Below, piece after piece: positions 56,051 through 64,000 of a stretch of DNA of 64,000 nt. Within the stretch, counting starts at the first letter, position 1. Every line of letters begins with the position of its first letter. This DNA is from Sporosarcina sp. NCCP-2716 (GTDB taxonomy: Bacteria > Bacillota > Bacilli > Bacillales_A > Planococcaceae): the NCBI RefSeq assembly GCF_023707985.1, contig NZ_BRCF01000008.1, positions 120,048 through 184,047 on the forward strand, written 5' to 3'. The position numbers and the translations under genes are program-made. The notes beneath the pieces are model-generated. The model was given only the letters and a program-made list of their open reading frames with translations. It made no database searches and was not told the DNA's origin.

Positions 56051-57595
56051 ATGATTCCGTACAAACATGAACCATTTACAGACTTTTCGAAGGAAGAAAA
56101 TAAAAAAGCATTCCAGGAAGGTCTTAAAACTGTAGAAGCTTACCTCGGGAAAGATTATCCCTTGATCGTAGGCGGAGAACGCATCATGACAGATGACAAA
56201 CTCGTGTCATTCAATCCTGCCGACAAAGAAGAAATCATCGGCCGTGTGTCGAAAGCGAGCAAGGACATTGCAGAAAAAGCGATGAAGACCGCTGATGAAA
56301 CCTTCAAAACGTGGAGAAAAACAGATCCGCAAATGCGTGCTGACATCCTGTTCAAAGCAGCTGCAATCGTACGCCGCCGCAAACATGAGTTTTCAGCACT
56401 CCTGACAAAAGAAGCAGGTAAGCCTTGGAACGAAGCGGATGCAGATACAGCTGAAGCAATCGACTTCCTCGAGTTCTACGGCCGTCAGATGCTGAAATTG
56501 AAAGACGGTATTCCAGTGGAAAGCCGTCCTGGCGAATTCAACCGTTTCGGATATATCCCTCTCGGTGTCGGCGTTGTCATCTCTCCATGGAACTTCGCAT
56601 TCGCGATCATGGCAGGTACAACAGTAGCTGCACTCGTAACAGGAAACACTGTACTCTTGAAGCCGGCTTCCACAACACCGGTCGTTGCATACAAGTTCAT
56701 GGAAGTTCTTGAAGAAGCAGGAATGCCTGCAGGCGTCGTGAACTACGTACCGGGCTCAGGTGCTGAAGTAGGCGACTACCTCGTCGACCACCCGCGCACT
56801 CGTTTCGTGTCATTCACTGGATCACGTGAAGTCGGAACACGCATCTACGAACGTGCTTCGAAAGTGAACGAAGGCCAGATCTGGCTGAAGCGTGTCATCG
56901 CTGAAATGGGCGGGAAAGACACAATCGTCGTTGACAGCGAAGCGGATCTTGAGCTCGCAGCACAGTCGATCGTCAAATCGGCATTCGGCTTCAGCGGACA
57001 GAAGTGTTCAGCTTGTTCCCGTGCAATCATCCACGAAGACGTCTATGACACAGTTGTGGACCGCGTAGAAGAGCTGACAAAAGAATTGACTTACGGAAAC
57101 CCTGAAGACCCATCGAATTTCGCAGGCCCGGTCATCGACAAGGCTGCATTCGATAAAATCATGGGCTACGTTGAAATCGGTAAAACAGAAGGACGTCTGG
57201 TTGCAGGCGGAGAAGGGGACGACTCGAAAGGGTTCTTCATCGCACCGACTGTATTCGCTGATGTTAAACCGGAAGCACGCATCATGAAAGAAGAAGTGTT
57301 CGGACCATTCGTCGCTCTTGCTAAAGCAAAAGACTTCACAGAAGCGATCGAAATGGCGAACGACACGGACTACGGTCTGACAGGCGCTGTCATCACGACT
57401 AACCGTGAACACTTGGAACAGGCGCGCGAAGACTTCCACGTCGGCAACCTGTACTTCAATCGCGGCTGCACAGGCGCAATCGTCGGTTACCAGCCATTCG
57501 GCGGATTCAACATGTCCGGTACCGACTCGAAAGCGGGCGGCCCGGATTACCTGCAGCTCCACATGCAGGGCAAGACAACTTCTGAAATGTTCTGA
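56051..57595 (+). CDS. rocA: L-glutamate gamma-semialdehyde (1-pyrroline-5-carboxylate) dehydrogenase
   Basis: 514 residues, aldehyde dehydrogenase superfamily, same length as B. subtilis RocA. Catalytic Cys is C319 in GFSGQKCSA and the general base is E285 in [15 protein letters not shown] and [10 protein letters not shown] belong to the NAD site. It oxidises glutamate semialdehyde to glutamate. ATG 56051 with AAGGAGG; a frame from 55961 would translate the operator region. Confidence 0.95.
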   Translation: MIPYKHEPFTDFSKEENKKAFQEGLKTVEAYLGKDYPLIVGGERIMTDDKLVSFNPADKEEIIGRVSKASKDIAEKAMKTADETFKTWRKTDPQMRADILFKAAAIVRRRKHEFSALLTKEAGKPWNEADADTAEAIDFLEFYGRQMLKLKDGIPVESRPGEFNRFGYIPLGVGVVISPWNFAFAIMAGTTVAALVTGNTVLLKPASTTPVVAYKFMEVLEEAGMPAGVVNYVPGSGAEVGDYLVDHPRTRFVSFTGSREVGTRIYERASKVNEGQIWLKRVIAEMGGKDTIVVDSEADLELAAQSIVKSAFGFSGQKCSACSRAIIHEDVYDTVVDRVEELTKELTYGNPEDPSNFAGPVIDKAAFDKIMGYVEIGKTEGRLVAGGEGDDSKGFFIAPTVFADVKPEARIMKEEVFGPFVALAKAKDFTEAIEMANDTDYGLTGAVITTNREHLEQAREDFHVGNLYFNRGCTGAIVGYQPFGGFNMSGTDSKAGGPDYLQLHMQGKTTSEMF

Positions 57596-57674
57596 TCTGA
57601 AGACGACTGCACGAACAGTGACCTGCCCCCGGGCAGGCACTGCATTTACATAACCCAACGAGGAGGGAATTTGA

Positions 57675-58868
57675 ATGTCAGTATCTCAACAAGTGATTGA
57701 ACAAACGAACAAGTATGGTGCACCGAACTATCATCCGCTGCCAATCGTCATCTCAGAAGCGGAAGGCGTATGGGTCAAGGATCCGGAAGGCAACAAGTAC
57801 ATGGATATGCTGTCCGCATACTCTGCAGTGAACCAGGGGCACCGTCACCCGAAAATCATTCAGGCACTGAAAGATCAGGCAGACAAAGTGACCCTTACAT
57901 CCCGTGCATTCCACAGCGATCAGCTCGGACCATGGTATGAAAAAATCACTGAACTATCCGGCAAGGAAATGGCACTGCCGATGAATACAGGTGCTGAAGC
58001 AGTCGAAACAGCTATCAAAGCTGCACGCCGCTGGGCATATGACGTTAAAGGCGTCGAAGCGGACAAAGCTGAGATCATCGGATGTGAAGGGAACTTCCAC
58101 GGCCGTACGATGGCTGCAGTATCCCTTTCTTCGGAACCTGAATACAAACGCGGTTTCGGACCGCTCCTTCCTGGCATCAAGCTCGTACCATACGGCGATT
58201 TCGAAGCGCTCGAAAAAGCGATCACACCGAACACTGCTGCTTTCATCATCGAGCCGATCCAAGGCGAAGCAGGTATCCTCATCCCGCCTGCCGGCTACAT
58301 GAAAAAAGCGCGTGAACTGTGTAAGGAGAACAACGTCCTGTTCATCGCGGATGAAATCCAGGCGGGCCTCTGCCGTACCGGCAAAATGTTCGCTTGCGAA
58401 TGGGAAGATATCGATCCGGATATGTACATCCTCGGAAAAGCACTAGGCGGCGGCGTATTCCCGATCTCTTGCGTCGTATCGAGCAAAGAAGTGCTGGAAG
58501 TCTTCAACCCAGGCTCCCACGGTTCAACATTCGGCGGCAACCCGATGGCATGTGCAGTTTCCATCGCATCATTGGATGTCCTGAAGGATGAAAAACTTGC
58601 AGATAAATCTGATGAACTCGGAAACTACTTCCAAGAAGAACTGAAGAAGATCGACAACCCTATCATCAAGGAAGTTCGCGGCCGCGGTCTGTTCATCGGC
58701 ATGGAGCTGACAGAAGAAGCGCGTCCTTACTGCGAAAAACTGAAAGAACTCGGATTGCTCTGTAAAGAAACGCATGACACAGTCATCCGTTTTGCACCGC
58801 CTCTCGTGATTAGCAAGGAAGATCTTGACTGGGCGATCGGCAAGATCAAAACCGTCTTTGCCAACTAA
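57675..58868 (+). CDS. rocD: ornithine aminotransferase
   Basis: 397 residues, class III PLP aminotransferase. K255 in LGKALGGG binds [21 protein letters not shown] and [12 protein letters not shown] are the OAT markers. It converts ornithine and 2-oxoglutarate to glutamate semialdehyde and glutamate, feeding RocA encoded just upstream. GAGGAGGG precedes the ATG. 79 bp from rocA without a terminator. Confidence 0.95.
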   Translation: MSVSQQVIEQTNKYGAPNYHPLPIVISEAEGVWVKDPEGNKYMDMLSAYSAVNQGHRHPKIIQALKDQADKVTLTSRAFHSDQLGPWYEKITELSGKEMALPMNTGAEAVETAIKAARRWAYDVKGVEADKAEIIGCEGNFHGRTMAAVSLSSEPEYKRGFGPLLPGIKLVPYGDFEALEKAITPNTAAFIIEPIQGEAGILIPPAGYMKKARELCKENNVLFIADEIQAGLCRTGKMFACEWEDIDPDMYILGKALGGGVFPISCVVSSKEVLEVFNPGSHGSTFGGNPMACAVSIASLDVLKDEKLADKSDELGNYFQEELKKIDNPIIKEVRGRGLFIGMELTEEARPYCEKLKELGLLCKETHDTVIRFAPPLVISKEDLDWAIGKIKTVFAN

Positions 58869-58949
58869 AAAAACTTTTCAAATAGCCAGACTGATATGAT
58901 ACGATGAGTTAGGAAAAACCATTATGAAACAAAGAGGCGAGACAAAACA

Positions 58950-60194
58950 ATGACTGAAAACCTGAATCTGTTCACATCCACACAAGTTGTTATCAAAGAG
59001 GCACTTGACAAGCTGGGCTACGATGAAGGAATGTACGATCTATTGAAAGAACCTATGCGCATGACCGAAGTCCGCATTCCGGTGAAAATGGACGACGGTA
59101 AAGTGAAAGTATTCACTGGATACCGCGGCCAGCATAACGACGCAGTCGGCCCTACCAAAGGGGGCGTGCGTTTCCACCCGGACGTAACTCTGGATGAGGT
59201 ACGTGCATTGTCCATGTGGATGACACTGAAAGCCGGCATCGTCGATCTGCCATACGGCGGTGGTAAAGGCGGCGTGGTCTGTGATCCGCGTGAAATGTCG
59301 ATGGGTGAGCTTGAGCGTCTGAGCCGCGGCTATGTCCGTGCCTTGTCCCAAGTCATGGGGCCAACTAAGGACATCCCGGCACCTGACGTGTTCACGAACG
59401 CACAGATCATGGCGTGGATGATGGATGAGTACAGCCATATCGATGAGTTCAACTCTCCAGGTTTCATCACAGGGAAACCGATCGTACTCGGCGGTTCCCA
59501 AGGTCGCGACCGTGCGACTGCAGAAGGTGTTACGATCATTATCAACGAAGCAGCGAAACGCCGCGGTATCGACATGAAAGGCGCGCGGATCGTTATTCAG
59601 GGATTCGGAAACGCAGGAAGCTTCCTGTCGAAGTTCCTGCACGATGCAGGTGCGAAAGTCATCGGTATTTCCGATGCATACGGAGCGCTCCACGATCCGG
59701 ACGGCCTGGACATCGATTACCTGCTGGACCGTCGCGACAGCTTCGGTACGGTGACGACATTGTTCGAAAACACTCTGACGAACGAAGAACTGCTTGAACT
59801 CGATTGTGATATCCTCGTTCCTGCAGCGATCGAAAACCAGATCACAGAGCACAATGCTCATAACATCAAGGCGAGCATCGTCGTAGAGGCCGCTAATGGA
59901 CCAACAACGAGCGAAGCGACTAAGATCCTCTCAGAACGCGGCGTCCTTCTCGTGCCGGACGTATTGGCAAGTGCCGGCGGAGTAACAGTGTCGTACTTTG
60001 AATGGGTTCAAAACAACATGGGCTACTACTGGTCTGAAGAAGACGTACGCGCCCGTATGACAGAAAAAATGGTATCTGCGTTCGACAACGTCTATACGCA
60101 AGCAGAAACACGCGGCATCGACATGCGTCTGGCAGCATACATGATCGGTATTCGCAAAACTGCGGAAGCTTCCCGTTTCCGCGGCTGGGCGTAA
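58950..60194 (+). CDS. gudB: NAD-specific glutamate dehydrogenase (RocG/GudB type)
   Basis: 414 residues, hexameric-type glutamate dehydrogenase. Substrate-binding K94 (TLKAG) and catalytic K106 (PYGGGKGG) are present, then a Rossmann GFGNAGSF near 215. It oxidises glutamate to 2-oxoglutarate and ammonia, completing the ornithine route. The 9-bp duplication that inactivates gudB in laboratory B. subtilis is not seen. Whether it is orthologous to rocG or gudB cannot be decided here. A weak promoter (TTCAAA-17-TACGAT) may precede it. Confidence 0.93.
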   Translation: MTENLNLFTSTQVVIKEALDKLGYDEGMYDLLKEPMRMTEVRIPVKMDDGKVKVFTGYRGQHNDAVGPTKGGVRFHPDVTLDEVRALSMWMTLKAGIVDLPYGGGKGGVVCDPREMSMGELERLSRGYVRALSQVMGPTKDIPAPDVFTNAQIMAWMMDEYSHIDEFNSPGFITGKPIVLGGSQGRDRATAEGVTIIINEAAKRRGIDMKGARIVIQGFGNAGSFLSKFLHDAGAKVIGISDAYGALHDPDGLDIDYLLDRRDSFGTVTTLFENTLTNEELLELDCDILVPAAIENQITEHNAHNIKASIVVEAANGPTTSEATKILSERGVLLVPDVLASAGGVTVSYFEWVQNNMGYYWSEEDVRARMTEKMVSAFDNVYTQAETRGIDMRLAAYMIGIRKTAEASRFRGWA

Positions 60195-60201
60195 TAAGTG
60201 A

Positions 60202-60238
60202 GAGAGCGTCCCTTCTATAAGAAGGGACGCTCTCTTTT
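60202..60238 (+). terminator. terminator of the roc/gdh cluster
   Basis: 14-bp perfect stem GAGAGCGTCCCTTC / GAAGGGACGCTCTC with a 5-nt loop, then TTTT. Confidence 0.93.
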
Positions 60239-60265
60239 CGTCTGTCCGCACACGGGTCGAATCAG

Positions 60266-60294
60266 TTGCATCCGGGCATCCTGTAAAACATAAT
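60266..60294 (+). promoter_or_regulatory. sigma-A promoter of the iron-dependent alcohol dehydrogenase
   Basis: TTGCAT, 17-bp spacer, CATAAT. Confidence 0.6.
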
Positions 60295-60319
60295 GGAAAC
60301 AATGAAGGAGGCGGTAGCA

Positions 60320-61483
60320 TTGGATAATTTCGTATTTCAGAACCCTGTCAAATTGCTGTTCGGTAAAGGGCAGGTCAGCCACTTGGCGACCGAATTGAAA
60401 AAGTACGGCAACAAAGTGCTCGTCGTTTACGGCGGAGGAAGTATTAAGAATAACGGCGTTTACGATGATGTCATGGAAGTGCTGAAAGAAGGCGGTATGA
60501 CCATCCATGAGTTCGGCGGCGTCGAACCGAATCCCCGCCTGTCGACCGCTATTGCGGCTGCTGAGCTGTGCAAACGGGCAGAAATCGATGTGATTGTCGC
60601 TGTCGGCGGCGGTTCCGTCATCGACTGTACGAAGCTGATCGCGTGTGCGGCCAAATACGACGGCAACCCGTGGGACTTCGTCGTAAGAAAAGCAGTACCG
60701 CAAGAGGCACTGCCGTTCGGGACCGTCCTGACGATTTCCGCAACCAGTTCAGAAATGAACGCCGGGTCCGTCATTACAAACGAAGAGACGCAGGAGAAAT
60801 ATGGATGGGGCACTCCGCTCAATTATCCGAAGTTCTCGATTTTGGATCCTTCCTATACGATGTCCGTCCCTCGCGATCAGACAGTGAATGGAATCGTCGA
60901 TACGATGTCCCATATTTTCGAGGAATATTTCAATGAATCATCCAACACACCATTCCAGGATGAGATGTGTGAAAGTGCTCTCCGTACGATCATCCGGACA
61001 GGCGCCAAGGTCGTCGATCATCCGGATGATTACGAGCTGCGGGCGACCATGATGCTCGCTGGCGTCTGGGGCCTGAATGGCTTCCTCCGCATGGGCTATG
61101 CCGGTGACTGGGGCACGCATGATATCGAGCACGCCGTCTCGGCGGTCTACGACATCCCGCACGCTGGCGGACTCGCAATCCTCTTCCCGGAGTGGATGAA
61201 GTATACGATGCATCTGAACCCGAAGCGGTACGCACAACTGGCGGTGAATGCGTTCGGAGTGGATCCGACCGGCAAATCCGACGAGGAGACGGCACTGGAA
61301 GGCATCCGAAAACTGGAAGAATTCTGGGCTTCCATCGGAGCACCTCAGCGACTTGCTGATTACGACATCGATGATTCGAAAATCGATCTGATGGCCGAAA
61401 AAGCAGCCGTCAACGGCCCGCTCGGCAACTTTGCGAAACTTTCGCAGCAGGATGTTGTTCAGATTCTGACCAATTCATTATAA
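60320..61483 (+). CDS. yugJ: iron-containing alcohol dehydrogenase (YugJ / butanol dehydrogenase type)
   Basis: 387 residues, exactly as B. subtilis Yug[11 protein letters not shown] is the NAD(P)-binding motif of group III dehydrogenases; metal ligands are expected in the MSHIFEEYF and [20 protein letters not shown] segments. It probably reduces aldehydes such as butyraldehyde with NADPH. Start is TTG 60320 (MDNFVFQNP) with AAGGAGG 8 bp upstream; the in-frame ATG 60302 lies in that site. Confidence 0.92.
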   Translation: MDNFVFQNPVKLLFGKGQVSHLATELKKYGNKVLVVYGGGSIKNNGVYDDVMEVLKEGGMTIHEFGGVEPNPRLSTAIAAAELCKRAEIDVIVAVGGGSVIDCTKLIACAAKYDGNPWDFVVRKAVPQEALPFGTVLTISATSSEMNAGSVITNEETQEKYGWGTPLNYPKFSILDPSYTMSVPRDQTVNGIVDTMSHIFEEYFNESSNTPFQDEMCESALRTIIRTGAKVVDHPDDYELRATMMLAGVWGLNGFLRMGYAGDWGTHDIEHAVSAVYDIPHAGGLAILFPEWMKYTMHLNPKRYAQLAVNAFGVDPTGKSDEETALEGIRKLEEFWASIGAPQRLADYDIDDSKIDLMAEKAAVNGPLGNFAKLSQQDVVQILTNSL

Positions 61484-61527
61484 AAAAACGGACCGGACAG
61501 CATCCAGGCTGTCCGGTCCGTTTTTTT
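61482..61527. terminator. bidirectional terminator between yugJ and the CDF gene
   Basis: A7-CGGACCGGACAG / CTGTCCGGTCCG-T7, a 19-bp perfect stem with an 8-nt loop. Confidence 0.95.
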
Positions 61528-62525
61528 CACTCGGGAAGTTTCCGGCGGTTTTCAAAGGTCTGTGAACTGTTCGTGTCGTTCCAGGACTGGATGCCATCAT
61601 CACCAACAAGCGAAATGATGACGTCTTGTATCCCTTTCTGCGACAGGATCACCGACATAAGACGATCTTTCACACCCAGGACATATTCCACCGTATTCGA
61701 TGTCGCCACTTCGGCCACAATCTCGACATGCAGGCATTCGCCTTCTTTCACAACTTCCACCCTCTGAATGTCCACGATATCAGGGTCTTCTGCAACAAGG
61801 TGGGAGATATGGGCGAGCATCTCCTCATCCGTCTCTCCGATGGCGCCCCGTGCATTCTCAAGGAATACAGTGCCGACCACGTAAAACATCATCAGGCCGA
61901 TCATGACAGAAGCGACGCCTTCAGCTGCGAACCAACCGAAGAAGTGGGCCAGCAGTACGGCGGCAAATGCGATGACACCGCCGCTTGTCGCCACCAGATC
62001 TTCCATGAAGACCAGTTTGGTCGGCGGCTTGGCCCTTTTCAGATAGGCGAAGCTCTTCGGTAAAGACGAGAGCCCGGTATGCTCGACGCCAGCATCGTGC
62101 ATCACTTCCTTCGAAGCTTTGTATAAGACGAAGGATTCGAGCACGATGCCAAGTCCAAGCACACCGAGGTTAATAAGGAGACCTGTACTCTCTTCCGGGT
62201 GCAGTATATGCCGGAGTCCGCCAACAATTGTTTCATAAGAGAGGATAGCGACAATCAGCACTGCCCCGAGGCAGACGAGATTCACAATGCGGCCGAACCC
62301 GTTCGGGAACTTCGGGGTAGGTGCTTTCTTGGAGAGCGCTGAACCCGTATAGACGAACAGCTGGTTCGCAGCATCACCAAGGGAGTGCATCATTTCTGCA
62401 TACATGGCGACATTGCCGGTGATGAAAAACGCGCCGGCTTTCAAAAATGCGATTACCAGATTGACCACAGCCGCCATCAAGGCGGCTTTACTGCCGTTTT
62501 TCAGTAGTTTTATCAAGCTGATCAT
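61527..62525 (-). CDS. cation diffusion facilitator, SLC30A9-like
   Basis: 332 residues with six transmembrane helices and a C-terminal cytosolic ferredoxin-like domain. TM2 has HSLGD, the His/Asp metal site. TM5 has MEDLVATSGG where Zn-exporting CDFs carry HxxxD; together with KFPNGFGR this places it near the SLC30A9/ZnT9 subgroup. Metal specificity is therefore uncertain. ATG 62525 with AAGGAGA upstream (an adjacent TTG at 62528 is possible). Confidence 0.85.
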   Translation of the reverse strand: MISLIKLLKNGSKAALMAAVVNLVIAFLKAGAFFITGNVAMYAEMMHSLGDAANQLFVYTGSALSKKAPTPKFPNGFGRIVNLVCLGAVLIVAILSYETIVGGLRHILHPEESTGLLINLGVLGLGIVLESFVLYKASKEVMHDAGVEHTGLSSLPKSFAYLKRAKPPTKLVFMEDLVATSGGVIAFAAVLLAHFFGWFAAEGVASVMIGLMMFYVVGTVFLENARGAIGETDEEMLAHISHLVAEDPDIVDIQRVEVVKEGECLHVEIVAEVATSNTVEYVLGVKDRLMSVILSQKGIQDVIISLVGDDGIQSWNDTNSSQTFENRRKLPE

Positions 62526-62712
62526 CAAGTGATTCTCCTTTTACAATCTATTTGTGCGGTCAGCCCGGCGCAGCAGCAAAGACAAATTGCAGGCGGGGGG
62601 AGAATGGCAGGGAATACCGAATTTTTCGAACACCCCGTCATGCTATACTAGTTGCTATAACCGATAACGAGCTTTTTCAATCGTAACGCTCAAAAGAAAG
62701 TGATGTGCTGTC

Positions 62713-63603
62713 ATGAACAAACCCGCTATTCATCCTGCAATCCCAATTATCATCGGCGTCATATCGGTCGCGCTGTCCGCGATCTTCGTAAAACTCGTGA
62801 CCGCAGAAGCAGGAGTCACAGCTTTTTACAGAATGCTCTTTTCTGTATTATTCATGCTCCCGCTGTTCCTGTTGAAGTACAGACATGAAATAACGGCGCT
62901 GACAAAGAGGGACTGGCTGTTTTCCGCCCTTGCCGGTATCTTTCTCGCGTTCCATTTCATCTTCTGGTTTGAATCGCTGAATTATACATCCGTCGCAAGC
63001 TCGACGGTGCTTGTGACCCTTCAGCCGATTTTCGCATTTGCCGGCACGTACTTCTTCTTCAAGGAGAAGCTGTCTTTTAAAACCATACTGTCTGCTGTCA
63101 TCGCCATTTCCGGAAGCGTGATCATCAGCTTCGGTGATTTCCGGCTGGGGGGGACCGCGTTCTTCGGCGACATCCTTGCACTGATCGGCTGCGCCCTGAT
63201 CACCGCATATTTGCTGTTCGGTCAGGACGTCAGGCAGCGCTTGTCTTTAATCACGTACACCTTTGTTGTCTATTCAATCAGTTCAATCACCTTATTCTTC
63301 TATGTACTCATCAAGGGAGAATCATTCGGACCGCACCCTCAGTCGGATTGGATATGGTTCATTCTCCTGGCGCTGATCCCCAATCTATTGGGTCATACGC
63401 TGTTCAACTGGGCAATCCGCTGGGTAAGTACGAATGCCATCTCCATTGCGATCCTTTTTGAACCTGTAGGCGCTTCGATCCTTGCGTACTATATCTTCAA
63501 TGAAAGCTTATCAGCTGCCCAAATCGTTGGCGGTATCGTTGTTCTGATGGGGATTCTGCTCTTTGTCATCGACGGAAAGAAAAAAACTTCGGCCGAAATG
63601 TAA
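62713..63603 (+). CDS. EamA/DMT family transporter
   Basis: 296 residues with ten transmembrane helices in two EamA repeats: FYRMLFSVLFMLPLF and LQPIFAFAGTYFFFKEKLS in the first, FEPVGASILAYYIFNESLS in the second. It is a drug/metabolite transporter probably exporting an amino acid or small metabolite; substrate unknown. Weak ribosome binding site (AAAGTGA). It lies between the CDF gene and the rRNA operon. Confidence 0.85.
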   Translation: MNKPAIHPAIPIIIGVISVALSAIFVKLVTAEAGVTAFYRMLFSVLFMLPLFLLKYRHEITALTKRDWLFSALAGIFLAFHFIFWFESLNYTSVASSTVLVTLQPIFAFAGTYFFFKEKLSFKTILSAVIAISGSVIISFGDFRLGGTAFFGDILALIGCALITAYLLFGQDVRQRLSLITYTFVVYSISSITLFFYVLIKGESFGPHPQSDWIWFILLALIPNLLGHTLFNWAIRWVSTNAISIAILFEPVGASILAYYIFNESLSAAQIVGGIVVLMGILLFVIDGKKKTSAEM

Positions 63604-63610
63604 AAAAGTC

Positions 63611-63640
63611 TTGCAAAGTATATTGCGGATGATGTATATT
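63611..63640 (+). promoter_or_regulatory. possible rRNA P1 promoter
   Basis: TTGCAA, 18-bp spacer, TATATT, shortly after the EamA stop. Followed at once by a terminator-like hairpin, so its role is uncertain. Confidence 0.4.
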
Positions 63641-63642
63641 AT

Positions 63643-63696
63643 TACTTGTCCTTCGGAACACGGAAAACGTGCTTCAGAAGGCAAGTAACTTTTTTA
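63643..63696 (+). terminator. terminator-like hairpin upstream of the rRNA promoter
   Basis: ACTTG-CCTTC / GAAGG-AAGT stem with a long GC-containing loop, then AACTTTTTT. It most likely ends the EamA transcript. Confidence 0.55.
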
Positions 63697-63706
63697 AAAA
63701 AAGTTG

Positions 63707-63735
63707 TTGACGGAACAGAAACATCGTGGTATGAT
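63707..63735 (+). promoter_or_regulatory. rRNA operon promoter (P2)
   Basis: TTGACG, 17-bp spacer, TATGAT, about 175 bp before the 16S gene. The leader contains the CTTGAAAACTGAAC segment common ahead of Bacillales 16S genes, probably part of the antitermination/processing region. Confidence 0.8.
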
Positions 63736-63911
63736 GTAAGAGTTGCTGAAAACAACAACTGAACAACATGAACCTTGAAAACTGAACAGCAAAATGTCAA
63801 TGAATTATCGTCTGTGAAACCGACCCCCGTCGGCGGAACAGACACAAACCAGATCATGAGATCTGATAGACATCTTAAATGATGCCAGCAAGAATTGAGC
63901 AATCGATTCTC

Positions 63912-64000
63912 TTTTATGGAGAGTTTGATCCTGGCTCAGGACGAACGCTGGCGGCATGCCTAATACATGCAAGTCGAGCGGATCGATGGGAGCTTGCTCC
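63912..64000 (+). rRNA. rrs: 16S ribosomal RNA (5' part, truncated by window end)
   Basis: TTTATGGAGAGTTTGATCCTGGCTCAG is the conserved 16S 5' end, followed by GACGAACGCTGGCGGCATGCC and AATACATGCAAGTCGAGCGG. The V1 loop GGAGCTTGCTCC is typical of Bacillales. Only the first ~90 nt are in the window. Confidence 0.97.

Noticed and set aside
58950..60194. gudB-type inactivating 9-bp direct duplication
   Set aside because: No direct repeat was seen in the active-site region; the reading frame and conserved lysines are intact.
63642..63902. 86-aa minus-strand ORF in the rRNA leader
   Set aside because: It overlaps the rRNA promoter and leader, which explain the sequence better.

Overview
The window is about 64 kb of a moderately GC-rich Bacillales (Firmicutes) chromosome. 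Gene content and order match the Bacillus subtilis yus-yur, yun-yut, yui, mrp-yufK-pbpD and yug blocks. Initiation is typical of the group: GGAGG-type ribosome binding sites, many TTG/GTG starts and compact sigma-A promoters. The 16S start at the right edge and the overall style suggest Planococcaceae (Sporosarcina/Planococcus relatives). That family call is an inference. A yunB orthologue and a CwlC-like amidase hint at a spore-forming ancestry.

Layout. 0-2.5 kb: RsbR-like and single-STAS proteins, a C39-like protease-fold protein and a WCPDC thioredoxin. 2.5-8 kb: fadN-fadA-fadE beta-oxidation operon behind a near-perfect FadR operator. 8-9.4 kb: ArsC/Spx-family protein, gcvH and a thioredoxin-like protein. 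9.35-12.4 kb: a SAM (S-box) riboswitch with its own terminator, a 129-bp palindromic repeat, then the metNPQ methionine importer. 12.5-13.7 kb: a DAACS-family symporter with altered substrate residues. 14-19.2 kb: sufCDSUB iron-sulfur assembly operon. 19.3-24.3 kb: amidase, DUF72 protein, TSUP permease, 5'-nucleotidase-family enzyme, yunB and a small orphan gene. 24.4-26 kb: NhaC-type antiporter. 26.1-30.9 kb: livJHMGF branched-chain amino acid ABC importer with a CodY-like site. 31-39.3 kb: lipA, yutD, yutE, yutF, yuzB, two NADH dehydrogenase-type flavoproteins (yutJ, yumB), yuzD, yutI (NifU), a DUF2225 protein, an IscA-type carrier and yuiB. An exact 20-bp-period tandem array lies inside this block, after yutJ.

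39.3-48.3 kb: yuiD, leucyl aminopeptidase, a Gly/Tyr-rich microprotein, the complete seven-gene Mrp Na+/H+ antiporter operon (minus strand, A to G) and yufK. 48.3-54.6 kb: class A penicillin-binding protein, MFS exporter, a cyclophilin lipoprotein with a second internal start, a PatB-type C-S lyase, yugE and yugI. 54.6-60.2 kb: a divergently transcribed RocR-like regulator followed by rocA, rocD and a glutamate dehydrogenase. Together these convert ornithine to glutamate semialdehyde, glutamate and 2-oxoglutarate. 60.3-63.6 kb: butanol-dehydrogenase-like enzyme, a CDF transporter and an EamA transporter. 63.6-64 kb: rRNA promoters, leader and the first ~90 nt of a 16S gene.

The most unusual items are: (1) the RocR-like regulator, which keeps PAS, Walker A and Fis-type HTH segments but has lost the GAFTGA loop, Walker B acidic pair, sensor I Asn and Arg finger, next to a sigma-A-like rocA promoter flanked by TTGCA/TGCAA inverted repeats; (2) the exact 20-bp-period array after yutJ; (3) the palindromic repeat between the S-box terminator and metN; (4) the two-start cyclophilin. 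No CRISPR array, prophage, insertion sequence or tRNA was seen.
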